A DNA stretch of 64,000 nucleotides from JAVBNF01 sp031551725 (GTDB lineage: Bacteria > Bacteroidota > Bacteroidia > Bacteroidales > P3). The position numbers and the translations under genes were made by a program. The notes under the pieces are model-generated. The model had not been told where the DNA came from. It ran no database searches and was given only the letters and a program-made list of their open reading frames with translations. Location: NCBI GenBank assembly GCA_031551725.1, contig JAVBNF010000027.1, positions 1 to 64,000 on the forward strand. Direction: 5' to 3'. Positions 7,693 through 16,782 of the stretch are shown in pieces (the stretch's first letter is position 1; every line of letters begins with the position of its first letter).

Positions 7693-10554
7693 CTAATGGG
7701 CTTCGAGCCAGTTTTGTGCTGTTTTTATTTCTACTTCTATCGGTACATTCAATTGCAACGCATGTTTCATTTCGTGTTCTACAATTTGGCGGACTTCATC
7801 TACCTCCGGTTTGTAAACATCAAGCACCAACTCATCGTGTACTTGCAACACCATTTTCGATTTCAGATTTTTCTTTTCGAAAGCGTCGTGAATGCGGATC
7901 ATTGCAATTTTAATCATGTCGGCCGAAGAGCCTTGCAGCGGTGCGTTGATGGCATTTCGTTCGGCATATTCGCGAAGGGTTCTGTTTGCGGAATTGATGT
8001 CGTGCAAATAGCGGCGGCGTCCGCATAATGTTTCCACATAGCCCTGTTCGCGCGCTTTTTCAACAATTGATATCATGTATTTATGAACGCCTGGGTATTG
8101 TTCGAAATAATTGCGGATGATTTCGGCAGCATCACTTTTGGGAATGCCCAAACGATCGGCCAATCCGAAAGCGGAAATCCCGTAAATAATGCCAAAATTA
8201 ACCATTTTCGAATGACGACGCATTTCGGAAGTTACTTCTTCCAAAGGCACCTTATACACTTTTGCAGCAGTTGCGGTATGAATGTCGATGTTGTTTTTAA
8301 ACGCATCCAGCATGTGTTCATCGCCGCTCATTTCAGCCATGAGGCGCAATTCGATTTGCGAATAATCGGCCGCCATTAAAACATAATCTTCGTTGCGCGG
8401 AATAAATGCTTTGCGAATCTCGCGTCCTCGTTCGGTACGGATGGGAATGTTTTGTAAATTCGGATTTGTAGAACTTAAACGGCCGGTAGCAGTTACTGCC
8501 TGGTTAAACGATGTATGCAAACGTCCGGTTTTCGGATTAATCAATGCCGGCAAGGCTTCGACGTAAGTCGATTTTAACTTGGTAAGCGAGCGGTAATCCA
8601 AAATCAGTTGTACAATCGGATGTTTGTGCGCAATTTTCGAGAGAATGTCTTCACTGGTGGAATATTGTTGAGATTTGCCGGTTTTCTTGGCTTTTTCAAC
8701 AATTTTCATTTTGTCGAAAAGTACATCTCCCAGTTGTTTTGGAGATGCAATATTAAAAGAGCCGCCGGCAGCTTCATAGATTTGTCGCTCTACTTCGCGA
8801 ATTTCGCTGCTCAAATTCTGCGCATATTCGCCCAGCATTTTTTCATCAATCCTCACACCTTCACGCTCGATGCTTGCGAGCACGGGCATGAGCGGCATTT
8901 CGATGTTGCGGAATAAAAATTCGAGTTTGTCTTTTTTCAATTCCGGTATTAATACGTCGTGCAATTGTAAAGTGATGTCGGCATCTTCGCCGGCGTATTC
9001 TTTCACTTGATCCACATTCACACTGCGCATATTTCCTTGTTTGGCGCCTTTTTTGCCAATCAATTCTTCAATTGAAACGGTAGAATAATCCAAATATGCT
9101 TTCGCTAAAAAGTCCATGTTGTGGCGCGAATCGGGATCAATAATGTAATGCGCCAGCATGGTATCGAACAAGGTTCCCTTCACGGAAATGCCGTAATTTG
9201 CAAGTACCGTGATGTCGTATTTTAGATTTTGCCCGACTTTTTCGATTGTTTCATTTGCAAAAAAATCTTTGAATTCATCAATAATAGCTTGCGATTCGGC
9301 TTGGCTTTCCGGAAACGGAACATAAAATGCTTTATTTTTTTCGAAACTGATTGCCAATCCGACCAATTCCGCGTAAAGCGCGTCGATATTGGTTGTTTCG
9401 GTATCAAAACAAACTATTTTTTGCTGATTTAATTGTGCGATTAAATCCGTGCGTTTTTCTTTGGTGTCAACCAAAACATAGGTATGTTCGGTGTTGCTCA
9501 GGCGCGGCGAATGATCTTCAATGCCGGTGAGTTCAGAGAAAAGATCGGGGGCGGAAAATAGATCGGGCGACGAGTGACGAGTGACGGGTGACGGGGTACG
9601 AGACGAGGTTTGAGGATTGAGGTTTGAGGATTGTAGGGGCTCAATATTTTGAGCCTTTCCAGAAGGTTTTAACGATAGATTTGTGAAAACCCGTTTTGCG
9701 AAAGCGTGCAGTTCCAGTTCATCCAACAGCGGTTTGAGTTTTGCCGGATCAGGCTCTTTTAAGCGCAAAGCGTCTTCATCAAAATCAACAGGCACATCGA
9801 GAATAATGGTTGCAAGCATTTTCGAATCGATGGCCATTTGTTTGTTTTGCTCGACTTTCAAACGCTCTTTTTCGTTTTTAATTTCGTGCGTATTGGCAAG
9901 CAGATTTTCAATGGAACCGAATTGCTGAATCAAGGCTTTGGCTTTTACTTCGCCAATGCCGGGAATGCCGGGAATATTGTCGGCGGCATCGCCCCAAAGT
10001 CCGAGAATATCAATAACCTGTTCGGGGCGTTCGACTCCGAAGCGTTCGCACACTTCTTTCACACCCCAGATTTCAGCGCCATTGCCGAATTTCGGCGGTT
10101 TATACATCCAAATGCAATCGGAAACCAACTGTCCGAAATCTTTGTCGGGGGTCATCATATACGTGCAAAAGCCTTGTTTTTCGGCTTTTTTAGCAAGTGT
10201 TCCGATCACATCGTCGGCTTCGTATCCGTCCACATACAAAACAGGAATATCAAAGGCTTCGATGAGTTGCTGAACATAAGGGATAGAACCTAAAAGATCT
10301 TCCGGCGCTTTTTCGCGATGCGCTTTGTAATCGACAAATTCCGTATGGCGAACCGTAGGCGCGTGAGTATCAAATGCCACGCCGATATGTGTTGGCTTTT
10401 CTTTTTGAATAACGTCGTACAACGTATTTGCAAAACCTAAAATGGCAGACGTATTTAGACCTTTCGAGTTGATACGCGGATTTTTATTTAATGCGTAAAA
10501 AGCCCGATAAATTAAGGCCATGGCATCTAAGAGAAATAATTTTTTAGGTTGCAT
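7693..10554 (-). CDS. polA: DNA polymerase I
   Basis: Repair and Okazaki-fragment processing polymerase, 953 residues, three domains. The 5' nuclease is at about 1-290 (LLDAMALIYRAFYAL, GYEADDVIGTLA). The 3'-5' exonuclease is at about 350-545 with apparently intact ExoI (FDTETT), ExoII (NLKYD) and ExoIII (YAGEDAD) acidic residues, so proofreading is predicted. The polymerase has motif A DYSQIELRLMAEMSGD, motif B RRHSKMVNFGIIYG and motif C QVHDELVLDV. The linker between the first two domains (about residues 298-338) is encoded almost entirely by short iterated repeats and reads as low-complexity Ser/Pro/Asn sequence. Otherwise a normal PolA. Start ATG at 10554. Confidence 0.96.
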   Translation of the reverse strand: MQPKKLFLLDAMALIYRAFYALNKNPRINSKGLNTSAILGFANTLYDVIQKEKPTHIGVAFDTHAPTVRHTEFVDYKAHREKAPEDLLGSIPYVQQLIEAFDIPVLYVDGYEADDVIGTLAKKAEKQGFCTYMMTPDKDFGQLVSDCIWMYKPPKFGNGAEIWGVKEVCERFGVERPEQVIDILGLWGDAADNIPGIPGIGEVKAKALIQQFGSIENLLANTHEIKNEKERLKVEQNKQMAIDSKMLATIILDVPVDFDEDALRLKEPDPAKLKPLLDELELHAFAKRVFTNLSLKPSGKAQNIEPLQSSNLNPQTSSRTPSPVTRHSSPDLFSAPDLFSELTGIEDHSPRLSNTEHTYVLVDTKEKRTDLIAQLNQQKIVCFDTETTNIDALYAELVGLAISFEKNKAFYVPFPESQAESQAIIDEFKDFFANETIEKVGQNLKYDITVLANYGISVKGTLFDTMLAHYIIDPDSRHNMDFLAKAYLDYSTVSIEELIGKKGAKQGNMRSVNVDQVKEYAGEDADITLQLHDVLIPELKKDKLEFLFRNIEMPLMPVLASIEREGVRIDEKMLGEYAQNLSSEIREVERQIYEAAGGSFNIASPKQLGDVLFDKMKIVEKAKKTGKSQQYSTSEDILSKIAHKHPIVQLILDYRSLTKLKSTYVEALPALINPKTGRLHTSFNQAVTATGRLSSTNPNLQNIPIRTERGREIRKAFIPRNEDYVLMAADYSQIELRLMAEMSGDEHMLDAFKNNIDIHTATAAKVYKVPLEEVTSEMRRHSKMVNFGIIYGISAFGLADRLGIPKSDAAEIIRNYFEQYPGVHKYMISIVEKAREQGYVETLCGRRRYLHDINSANRTLREYAERNAINAPLQGSSADMIKIAMIRIHDAFEKKNLKSKMVLQVHDELVLDVYKPEVDEVRQIVEHEMKHALQLNVPIEVEIKTAQNWLEAH
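9569..9656. repeat. Three repeat types inside the PolA linker
   Basis: In order: iterated GACGAGT/GACGGGT words (about 9569-9606), the R5 word GAGGTTTGAGGATT repeated (9606-9632), and an R2-type hairpin GGCTCAA (9638-9644) with TTGAGCC (9649-9655). R5 recurs at 14602-14659 and 17676-17704; R2 recurs at 57549-57577. Confidence 0.8.
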
Positions 10555-10561
10555 AAATAAG

Positions 10562-10645
10562 TTTCAAAGTTTCTGGTTTCTTGTTTCTGGAGCCTTTGAC
10601 CGCAGTATCTGCACGTTCGTCATTGCGAGCGCAGCGTAGCAATCC
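10562..10645. repeat. Mini-repeats upstream of polA
   Basis: Iterated GTTTCTGGTTTCTTGTTTCTGG (split: GTTTCTGG, TTTCTTG, TTTCTGG) at 10570-10590, then a dyad CATTGCGAG ... AGCAATCC at 10621-10645 of a type dispersed in many bacterial genomes. Confidence 0.55.
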
Positions 10646-10665
10646 GGTTCAAATGGGCTCTATCT

Positions 10666-13335
10666 TTATTTAATATTATACGTTGTTTTGTAAAACAACA
10701 AATAATCATCCACATTATTGGTGCCCAAAAGCACGTTTAAATTTTCTTCGGTGATCGGAAAAACTTTCACTTTCGATTTATCGATTCCGCCGAATACATA
10801 TTCATTTTTATCAAGCGTATTGCTGTATTCCATGGCTTCGCCGGCGTCTTTGAAACCGGAAACATACACTAATTTTGTTCCGCCCATTGTTTTTTCACCG
10901 ATGCTGTAGTTCTTGCTTCCGTACGATTGGCGGTTAAAGTCGGCAATCTTCGTTTGCAAAATCAAATAGCGGATTTCTTTTGATTGCGGCAATACTACGC
11001 ACATGTGTGCTGCTTTCAGATTTGTTTTGTAAGGCGATTGTTCCACTTGTTCGGGCGACAAACGTTGATTTGCTTTGGCGATGGAATCCTGAATACGGCG
11101 TTCTTCCTGAATACGCTTTTGTTCTTCCGCTTGACGGCGCTGCTGTATTTCTCCTGCCGATTTCAGAGCATAATCAACCAATGCCATCAATTCCGAATCG
11201 GCAGCATATTGTGTTTTAACAGCCCGCAAACGTTCCTGCATTCCGGCCGCGTCATTATTCATTTTCCCATAGCTGAGGGCTTCCAAATATTTCATGCGTC
11301 CCATCAAGGGCGAGTTTGGAAATTTACGTTCGGCATCTTGCACATTTTGAATTACGGTTGCGTAATTATCAATGTCGAAAGCCTCAAATGTGTACTCATA
11401 CAATTGCTCGTCTTCTCCGCCCGATTGCTGTTTTTTCGCGTAATTCGGATCGTTTATTTTTTTCGATTCGTCGCTGTTTGGAAATTCATTTTTCAATAAA
11501 TCGGCATATTTTTTCTTTGCGGAAGCGTTGTTTTGCAAATGATAAATACGATACAAATGGTAATAAACTTGTGGTTTGTAAGCCGTGTTCGGATAATCTT
11601 TCAACAAGCGTTCGAACGATGCAATGGCGGCTTTTTGTTCTTCCAGTTTGTCAAAATAAATCAAACCGGAATTAAACAAAGCCGTTTCTACTTTGGTGTT
11701 TAAATCGGCAATTGCTTGTTCGTTTTCCGGCACATTTTCTAAATAATATTGTGGATCCGTTTTCGTTAAAACCGGTTTTTGTGCAGGAACGGCGGGTGTT
11801 TGATTGGAAAGATCCGACAGCGACGGATCTTCGCGCGTGTAGTCGATCGGTGCAATTTCCGGTTTCACGGTAAGCGCCCAATTGTCTTCAAACTCACGGC
11901 GCCCCCATTTTTTCACAAATGCATTATATCCGAAATTACGTGCTTGCTCGTTGTAAAAATAAAAGTTGCTTCGTTCTTTCGGGGTTGTTGTTGTCGAACG
12001 TTTTTGTTTGGATTTTTCCTGTTCGGCCGCTTGTTCTTTTTTCGCGTTATCGGCTTGTTTTTCGGCATATTTTTGCTGATTGTCGGACGACATTTTTGCA
12101 ATTTTTAACAAACTGTCGCCGGTTGAAATTTGCTCTAAATTCGCAACCAAATCCGACAAATTCTTAGCACGCAACTGCACTTTAAAATATTCCAAATGCG
12201 ACGGAGTTACAAGATCATTCGCAATAGCGTAATATTCCTGCGCTCCCAGATAATCCTTTTGAGCATAAAGCAAATCGGCCAATTCGACAGACGAAATTAA
12301 TTTTTGTTCTTTGTCTTCATCGCTTATTTCGACAGATTTTTTATAGAGTTCAATCGCTTTGTCGATTTGTTTGTTTTGGCGTTCAACTTTCCCCAAAACA
12401 TAATAAATACGGCCAAAATATCGACTGTTCTTTTCGTCTTTCAACAAAACATTCAAATCGTGTTCGCATTTTGCCCATCCCTCTTTATTGCCAAGCCCGC
12501 CGCCCGATCCGTAGCAAAGCGCCAGATTCAAACGTGCGTTGAAATCCATTTCCAACGGCAGGTTTTTCTTCGTAAGCAATGCAAACATGTCGAGTGCTTT
12601 TTCCATTTCGCCCTCTTGCAGCCAAATTTGCGCAAGAATAAAACGCTGGCGATTTTTCAAATCACGTTCTTTGGTAATATCCACGCCGGTTTCCAACCAT
12701 GGAATGGCTTCGTTGTATTGTTTTTGACGAATATAATAATCCGCCATTACCAATGGAAGTTCTTTTTGTGTAATAGGTAAAAGTTCGGATTCTTTTGATC
12801 TCACTTGGTCAATTACAGAAATGGCCATATCGTAATCGCCTTGGATAATATATGAACGCGCCGCCCACAACATTGCTTCATAACGAACAGGATCCTTAGG
12901 GAAATTCCCGGAAATCACGTTAAAGACTGTACGCGCCATCGAGTAATCATGCATATATATGTACGCCTTGCCCATCAACAAATAAGCATCGTCGATATGT
13001 ATAACATGTTCTTGTCCTTTTAGATAGATAGAGTGTTTTTTGATGGTTTTACTCGCTTTCTGAATCGCACGGTTTAATTGCGCGCCGGTTACAACCGTAT
13101 CTTCAACGAAACCATATTGATAAACCGGAAGAATCTCGCTATAATTGTCGTGTCCAAGTCCTTTAAGAAGCGTAAGAGCTTCTTGCATAGCTTGATCGCC
13201 GTTCCAATAAACGTTGTAATAACTTGTTAAATTATGATAATTTCTGCTGACAAACGTATTTTTCTTCGTTGAACACGTAGAAAACAATGCCATTACAGAA
13301 AGAAAAATGATTATTTGATATATTTTTTTTAGCAT
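10666..13335 (-). CDS. porW: PorW/SprE-type TPR lipoprotein of type IX secretion
   Basis: The 889-residue protein begins with a lipoprotein signal, MLKKIYQIIIFLSVMALFST then C21, and continues with the PorW/SprE hallmark NYHNLTSYYNVYWNG. Most of the length is TPR-like helical repeats (about 40-400 and 540-700), with a charged Q/K/E-rich linker near 420-450. The C-terminal part (HMCVVLPQSKEIRYLILQ onward) is the conserved PorW tail. In Porphyromonas and Flavobacterium this outer-membrane lipoprotein is needed for type IX secretion and works with PorE. The PorE-like gene at 17567 supports the assignment. It is convergent with nothing and divergent from the C1 peptidase gene, 68 nt away. Confidence 0.85.
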   Translation of the reverse strand: MLKKIYQIIIFLSVMALFSTCSTKKNTFVSRNYHNLTSYYNVYWNGDQAMQEALTLLKGLGHDNYSEILPVYQYGFVEDTVVTGAQLNRAIQKASKTIKKHSIYLKGQEHVIHIDDAYLLMGKAYIYMHDYSMARTVFNVISGNFPKDPVRYEAMLWAARSYIIQGDYDMAISVIDQVRSKESELLPITQKELPLVMADYYIRQKQYNEAIPWLETGVDITKERDLKNRQRFILAQIWLQEGEMEKALDMFALLTKKNLPLEMDFNARLNLALCYGSGGGLGNKEGWAKCEHDLNVLLKDEKNSRYFGRIYYVLGKVERQNKQIDKAIELYKKSVEISDEDKEQKLISSVELADLLYAQKDYLGAQEYYAIANDLVTPSHLEYFKVQLRAKNLSDLVANLEQISTGDSLLKIAKMSSDNQQKYAEKQADNAKKEQAAEQEKSKQKRSTTTTPKERSNFYFYNEQARNFGYNAFVKKWGRREFEDNWALTVKPEIAPIDYTREDPSLSDLSNQTPAVPAQKPVLTKTDPQYYLENVPENEQAIADLNTKVETALFNSGLIYFDKLEEQKAAIASFERLLKDYPNTAYKPQVYYHLYRIYHLQNNASAKKKYADLLKNEFPNSDESKKINDPNYAKKQQSGGEDEQLYEYTFEAFDIDNYATVIQNVQDAERKFPNSPLMGRMKYLEALSYGKMNNDAAGMQERLRAVKTQYAADSELMALVDYALKSAGEIQQRRQAEEQKRIQEERRIQDSIAKANQRLSPEQVEQSPYKTNLKAAHMCVVLPQSKEIRYLILQTKIADFNRQSYGSKNYSIGEKTMGGTKLVYVSGFKDAGEAMEYSNTLDKNEYVFGGIDKSKVKVFPITEENLNVLLGTNNVDDYLLFYKTTYNIK

Positions 13336-13403
13336 CGTCTTTGTTAAAACAAAAAAAATTCCGTTCTTTGCATTTATAAAAGTAACAAAAATACAAAAAA
13401 ATC

Positions 13404-14597
13404 ATGAAATCTGCTAAAAATTTATTCATCGGCACTTTATTATTATTGCTGACGAATTTTGTTTTCGCTCAAAATCAGGCGGTTTATCAATTTACAGCCG
13501 TTAAAGATTTAAAAGCAACATCTGTAAAAAATCAATTTCGCAGCTCCACTTGCTGGAGTTTTTCGACACTTTCGATGATCGAATCGGAAATTTTGCGCAT
13601 TTCCCAAAAAGAAGTAGACCTTTCGGAAATGTTTATTGTTTATGAATCATACATGGCTAAAGCCGACCGTTATGTGCGTTTGCACGGTGAATGTAATTTT
13701 CCTGCCGGCGGCTCCAGCATTGACGTTATCAACGTTTGGAAAATGTACGGCTTGATGCCCGATGCTGCTTACAAAGGCCTCGAATACGGCGAAGAAAAAC
13801 ACAATCACAAAGATATGGATAAGGTGTTGAAAAGCTATATTTCCGGTATTGCCAATGAAGAAACCAAAAGCGTTTCCGCGAATTGGAAAAAAACATTTAC
13901 GGCGATGTTGGAATCTTATTTGGGCAATCCGCCCGCCGAATTTGTGGTTGACGGCAAAAAATATACAGCCAAAACATACGCCGAATCGCTTAAAATCAAT
14001 CCGGATGATTATGTAAAATTATCATCATTCACACATCATCCGTTCTACACTCAATTTGCGTTGGAAGTGCCCGACAATTGGGCACACGGAACGGTTTACA
14101 ATGTTACAATCGACGAACTTCAACGCGTTGCAGAAAATGCAATCAACAATGGATACACGGTTGCATGGGGCGGCGATGTAAGTGAAAAAGGATTTTCGTG
14201 GAAAAACGGAGTGGCCATTATTCCGGACGAACAAAATCAGGATAATAGCGGAACCGACCGCGATAAATGGGAATCCATGTCGAGCAAAGATAAAACGGCC
14301 GAGGTTTATAAATTCGAGAAAATCGTAAAAGAAATGACCGTTACGCAAGAAATGCGCCAAAAAGCTTTCGATAATTATTCTACCACCGACGATCACGGCA
14401 TGCACATTACCGGTTTGGCAAAAGACCAAAACGGAAATGTTTATTTCAAAGTGAAAAATTCTTGGGATGTAGATAATCCGTATCAAGGATATTTATATAT
14501 GTCGATGCCTTTCTTCCGTTACAAAACCATGGATATTATGGTGCATAAAAATGCGCTTCCGGCGGATGTTAAAGCGAAATTGAATTTGGTAAAGTAA
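13404..14597 (+). CDS. Secreted C1-family cysteine peptidase (aminopeptidase C / bleomycin hydrolase type)
   Basis: A 397-residue papain-fold peptidase with a signal peptide (MKSAKNLFIGTLLLLLTNF, cleavage after FAQ). The catalytic Cys is C50 in SSTCWSFS, preceded by the oxyanion Gln in VKNQFR. The catalytic His lies in DDHGMHITG and the Asn in KVKNSWD. The domain order matches the C1B aminopeptidase C group, which in Bacteroidota is often exported. It could trim peptides in the periplasm; substrate unknown. It starts a plus-strand block and is divergent from porW. Confidence 0.88.
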   Translation: MKSAKNLFIGTLLLLLTNFVFAQNQAVYQFTAVKDLKATSVKNQFRSSTCWSFSTLSMIESEILRISQKEVDLSEMFIVYESYMAKADRYVRLHGECNFPAGGSSIDVINVWKMYGLMPDAAYKGLEYGEEKHNHKDMDKVLKSYISGIANEETKSVSANWKKTFTAMLESYLGNPPAEFVVDGKKYTAKTYAESLKINPDDYVKLSSFTHHPFYTQFALEVPDNWAHGTVYNVTIDELQRVAENAINNGYTVAWGGDVSEKGFSWKNGVAIIPDEQNQDNSGTDRDKWESMSSKDKTAEVYKFEKIVKEMTVTQEMRQKAFDNYSTTDDHGMHITGLAKDQNGNVYFKVKNSWDVDNPYQGYLYMSMPFFRYKTMDIMVHKNALPADVKAKLNLVK

Positions 14598-14601
14598 AAA
14601 T

Positions 14602-14659
14602 AAGGATTGAGGATTGAAGGTTGAGGATTGTCAACCCTCAATCCTCAACCTTCAATCCT
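14602..14659. repeat. R5 inverted repeat directly before recX
   Basis: AGGATTGAAGG+TTGAGGATTG (14610-14630) and its exact complement (14639-14659) form a 21-bp stem with an 8-nt loop. The stem ends one base before the recX ATG. Confidence 0.85.
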
Positions 14660-15130
14660 ATGAAATCTCTTTCCGTTTCCCAAGCACTCGAAAAAGCGCG
14701 TAAATACTGCGATTTCCAAGACCGGTATCAGCAAGAGTTGCGTGACAAATTATATGCATGGGGCATGTTTCCGGAAGAAGTCGAGAGCATTATTGCTACG
14801 CTTATTTCCGAAAACTACCTCAACGAAGAACGTTTTGCACGTGCATTTGCACGCGGTAAATTTCGCATAAAAGGCTGGGGACGGATTAAAATCAAATTAG
14901 AACTAAAGCACCGAAAAATCAGCGATTACTGCATTAAACAAGCATTAAAAGAAATCGACGATAAAGAATATATGCAAATGCTCCGGAAAATTATTGATAA
15001 GAAAACTCAATTGCTAAAGTCCGAACGTTTGCAAATCACGCGTCAGCGGAAAGCGGCGGCTTATGCCATTTCGCGCGGATTTGAAGCCGATTTGGTGTGG
15101 GATATTATAAAATTAGAAAACGAATTATAA
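14660..15130 (+). CDS. recX: Regulatory protein RecX
   Basis: RecX binds and modulates RecA filaments. The 156-residue product has the three-helix-repeat pattern of the family, with KARKYCDFQDRYQQELRDKL, SENYLNEERFARAFARGKF and AAAYAISRGFEADLVWDII. An in-frame extension back to 14621 would be made only of the palindromic repeat, so the ATG at 14660 is chosen. That start codon sits against the base of a perfect 21-bp stem, which may limit translation initiation. recA is not in the window. Identification good. Confidence 0.9.
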   Translation: MKSLSVSQALEKARKYCDFQDRYQQELRDKLYAWGMFPEEVESIIATLISENYLNEERFARAFARGKFRIKGWGRIKIKLELKHRKISDYCIKQALKEIDDKEYMQMLRKIIDKKTQLLKSERLQITRQRKAAAYAISRGFEADLVWDIIKLENEL

Positions 15131-15134
15131 AATT

Positions 15135-15467
15135 ATGACTGAACCAACGAACTGCCCGATTTGTAAAAAAGAAAATATTTATTTCGACGGATCGCTTTAT
15201 GTATGTCCGGATTGCGGACACGAATGGATGCCGGGAGAAGAAGCCGAAGAAGAGAAAGCGCCTGTTTGCAAAGATAGCAACGGAAACGTTTTAGTAGACG
15301 GAGATTCGGTAACCGTAATCAAAAGTCTGGATGTAAAAGGTTCTTCGATGGTGATTAAACAGGGTACTCGAATTAAAAATATTCGTTTGACCGATAATCC
15401 GGAAGAAGTGGATTGCAAAGTTGAAGGAAGTAGTATTGTTCTGAAAACGTGTTTCTTGAAGAAATAG
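15135..15467 (+). CDS. PhnA/YjdM-type zinc-ribbon protein
   Basis: A 110-residue protein with an N-terminal zinc ribbon (C7-C10 and C24-C27, NCPICK and YVCPDCGHEW) and a C-terminal PhnA-type SH3-like domain (DGDSVTVIKSLDVKGSS, KQGTRIKNIRL). The family was named from the E. coli phn region but its link to phosphonate use is not established; it is widespread as a small cytoplasmic protein of unclear role. It starts 4 nt after the recX stop, so the two are probably cotranscribed. Confidence 0.85.
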   Translation: MTEPTNCPICKKENIYFDGSLYVCPDCGHEWMPGEEAEEEKAPVCKDSNGNVLVDGDSVTVIKSLDVKGSSMVIKQGTRIKNIRLTDNPEEVDCKVEGSSIVLKTCFLKK

Positions 15468-15499
15468 TCAAAAAAGGGTGTTCGAAAAGAGGACGGGCT

Positions 15500-15531
15500 T
15501 TTGCATATTTCCGAAAAAAATCGTAATTTAG
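15500..15531 (+). promoter_or_regulatory. Promoter of ftsX-DUF3098-uppP
   Basis: TTTG (15500-15503), 20 nt, then TAATTTAG (15524-15531), one mismatch from TAnnTTTG. The start site would be near 15538, only about 16 nt before the ftsX start. Confidence 0.6.
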
Positions 15532-15553
15532 CAGTTTAAAATTATTTCAAATC

Positions 15554-16429
15554 GTGTTGACAGAAGAAAAATATCAAAAGCGCCGCCTGCGTAGCTCTTA
15601 TGTTTCCGCAGTAGTCAGTATTACGTTGGTGCTTTTTTTAGTGGGCATTCAAGGACTGATTATTTTGCATACGCAAAAACTTTCCCGCTATGTACGTGAA
15701 AATATAGGATTTACAGTCATTCTTAATGATGGAACCAAAGAAGCTGATATTGCCAAATTGCAAAAAACATTGGATGTGTCGCCTTTCGTGAAATCGACGG
15801 AATATATTACCAAAGAACAGGCTGCAAAAGAATTGCAAGCCGATTTAGGTGAAAATTTTGTTGATTTTCTCGGATATAACCCGCTTCTGCCTTCACTCGA
15901 AATCCGCATGCATGCCGAGTATGCCAATAACGACAGTCTTGCGAAAATTGAAAAACTTGTAACGGCTTTGCCTGAAGTAAAAGAAGTGTATTATCAAAAA
16001 GATTTGGTGCAAAAAATTAATGACAATGTAGCCCGCATCAGTGCCGGACTGATTACGTTCGGTGTTTTGTTGTTATTAATTGCCGTTACGTTGATTAACA
16101 GTACCATCCGTCTTTCCGTTTATGCAAAACGGTTAACTATTAAAACAATGCAGTTGGTAGGGGCAACTCCTGCTTTTATCAGTCGTCCGTTTGTGTTGAA
16201 AGGAATTATACAAGGGCTTACGGCCGCAATTATTGCAAATGTTCTTTTATTTTTTACAATTACATATCTTGAAGCCAAAATTCCCGAATTGGTATCGCTT
16301 CAAGATTTTGGAATTTTTATGATTTTATTCATTTTTATATTTATTATCGGTGGCTTGTTTACATGGGTTTCATCCTATTTTGCTGTTCGTAAATTTATAA
16401 AAATGAGTTCAGACGCGATACATTATTAA
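15554..16429 (+). CDS. ftsX: Cell division ABC transporter permease FtsX
   Basis: FtsX with FtsE controls peptidoglycan hydrolases at the septum. The 291-residue protein has one N-terminal membrane helix (about 17-37), an extracytoplasmic domain (SRYVRENIGFTVILND to VYYQKDLVQKI) and three C-terminal helices, the FtsX topology. No ATG is available: the frame opens with GTG at 15554 and TTG at 15557, and either could be used. ftsE is not adjacent, as is usual in Bacteroidota. Downstream DUF3098 and uppP are its customary neighbours in this phylum. Confidence 0.92.
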   Translation: MLTEEKYQKRRLRSSYVSAVVSITLVLFLVGIQGLIILHTQKLSRYVRENIGFTVILNDGTKEADIAKLQKTLDVSPFVKSTEYITKEQAAKELQADLGENFVDFLGYNPLLPSLEIRMHAEYANNDSLAKIEKLVTALPEVKEVYYQKDLVQKINDNVARISAGLITFGVLLLLIAVTLINSTIRLSVYAKRLTIKTMQLVGATPAFISRPFVLKGIIQGLTAAIIANVLLFFTITYLEAKIPELVSLQDFGIFMILFIFIFIIGGLFTWVSSYFAVRKFIKMSSDAIHY

Positions 16430-16431
16430 CA

Positions 16432-16487
16432 ATCTCGAATTTTGGATTTCGAATTATTGCAAATCCGAAATTCCAAATCCGAAATAA
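16432..16487. repeat. R11 inverted mini-repeat between ftsX and the DUF3098 gene
   Basis: GAATTTTGGATTTCGAATT faces ATCCGAAATTCCAAATCCGA in imperfect inverted orientation around ATTGCAA. Confidence 0.6.
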
Positions 16488-16494
16488 AAAAATT

Positions 16495-16779
16495 ATGGCA
16501 ACTAAAACTACAAAAACAACAGCATCTCCTGCAAAAGAGAAAAAAGATTTCAAACTCGATTTTGCTTTCGGCCGTGAAAATTATATTTTGATGTTTATCG
16601 GTTTGGGTTTTTTGGCCCTGGGTTATCTGTTGATGACAGGTGGCGGATCAGATGATCCAAACGTATTCAGCGAAAGTTTGTTCGATTTTCGCCGTTTGCA
16701 GTTGGCGCCGATCTTACTTGTGCTAGGTTTTATCATCGAGATTGTGGCTATTATGAAACGTCCGAAAGACCGCGCATAG
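16495..16779 (+). CDS. DUF3098 family membrane protein
   Basis: A 94-residue protein with a Lys/Thr/Ala-rich N-terminus followed by two predicted membrane helices (NYILMFIGLGFLALGYLLM and LAPILLVLGFIIEIVAIM) and a short basic tail. The family is restricted largely to Bacteroidota and nearly always lies between ftsX and uppP, so a part in envelope or division physiology is likely but not shown. The uppP start follows 3 nt after its stop. Confidence 0.85.
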   Translation: MATKTTKTTASPAKEKKDFKLDFAFGRENYILMFIGLGFLALGYLLMTGGGSDDPNVFSESLFDFRRLQLAPILLVLGFIIEIVAIMKRPKDRA

Positions 16780-16782
16780 TTT

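Noticed and set aside
7600..8028. A 142-codon plus-strand frame over the ends of dxs and polA.
   Set aside because: It spans two genuine genes and a repeat; the predicted residues have no recognisable pattern.
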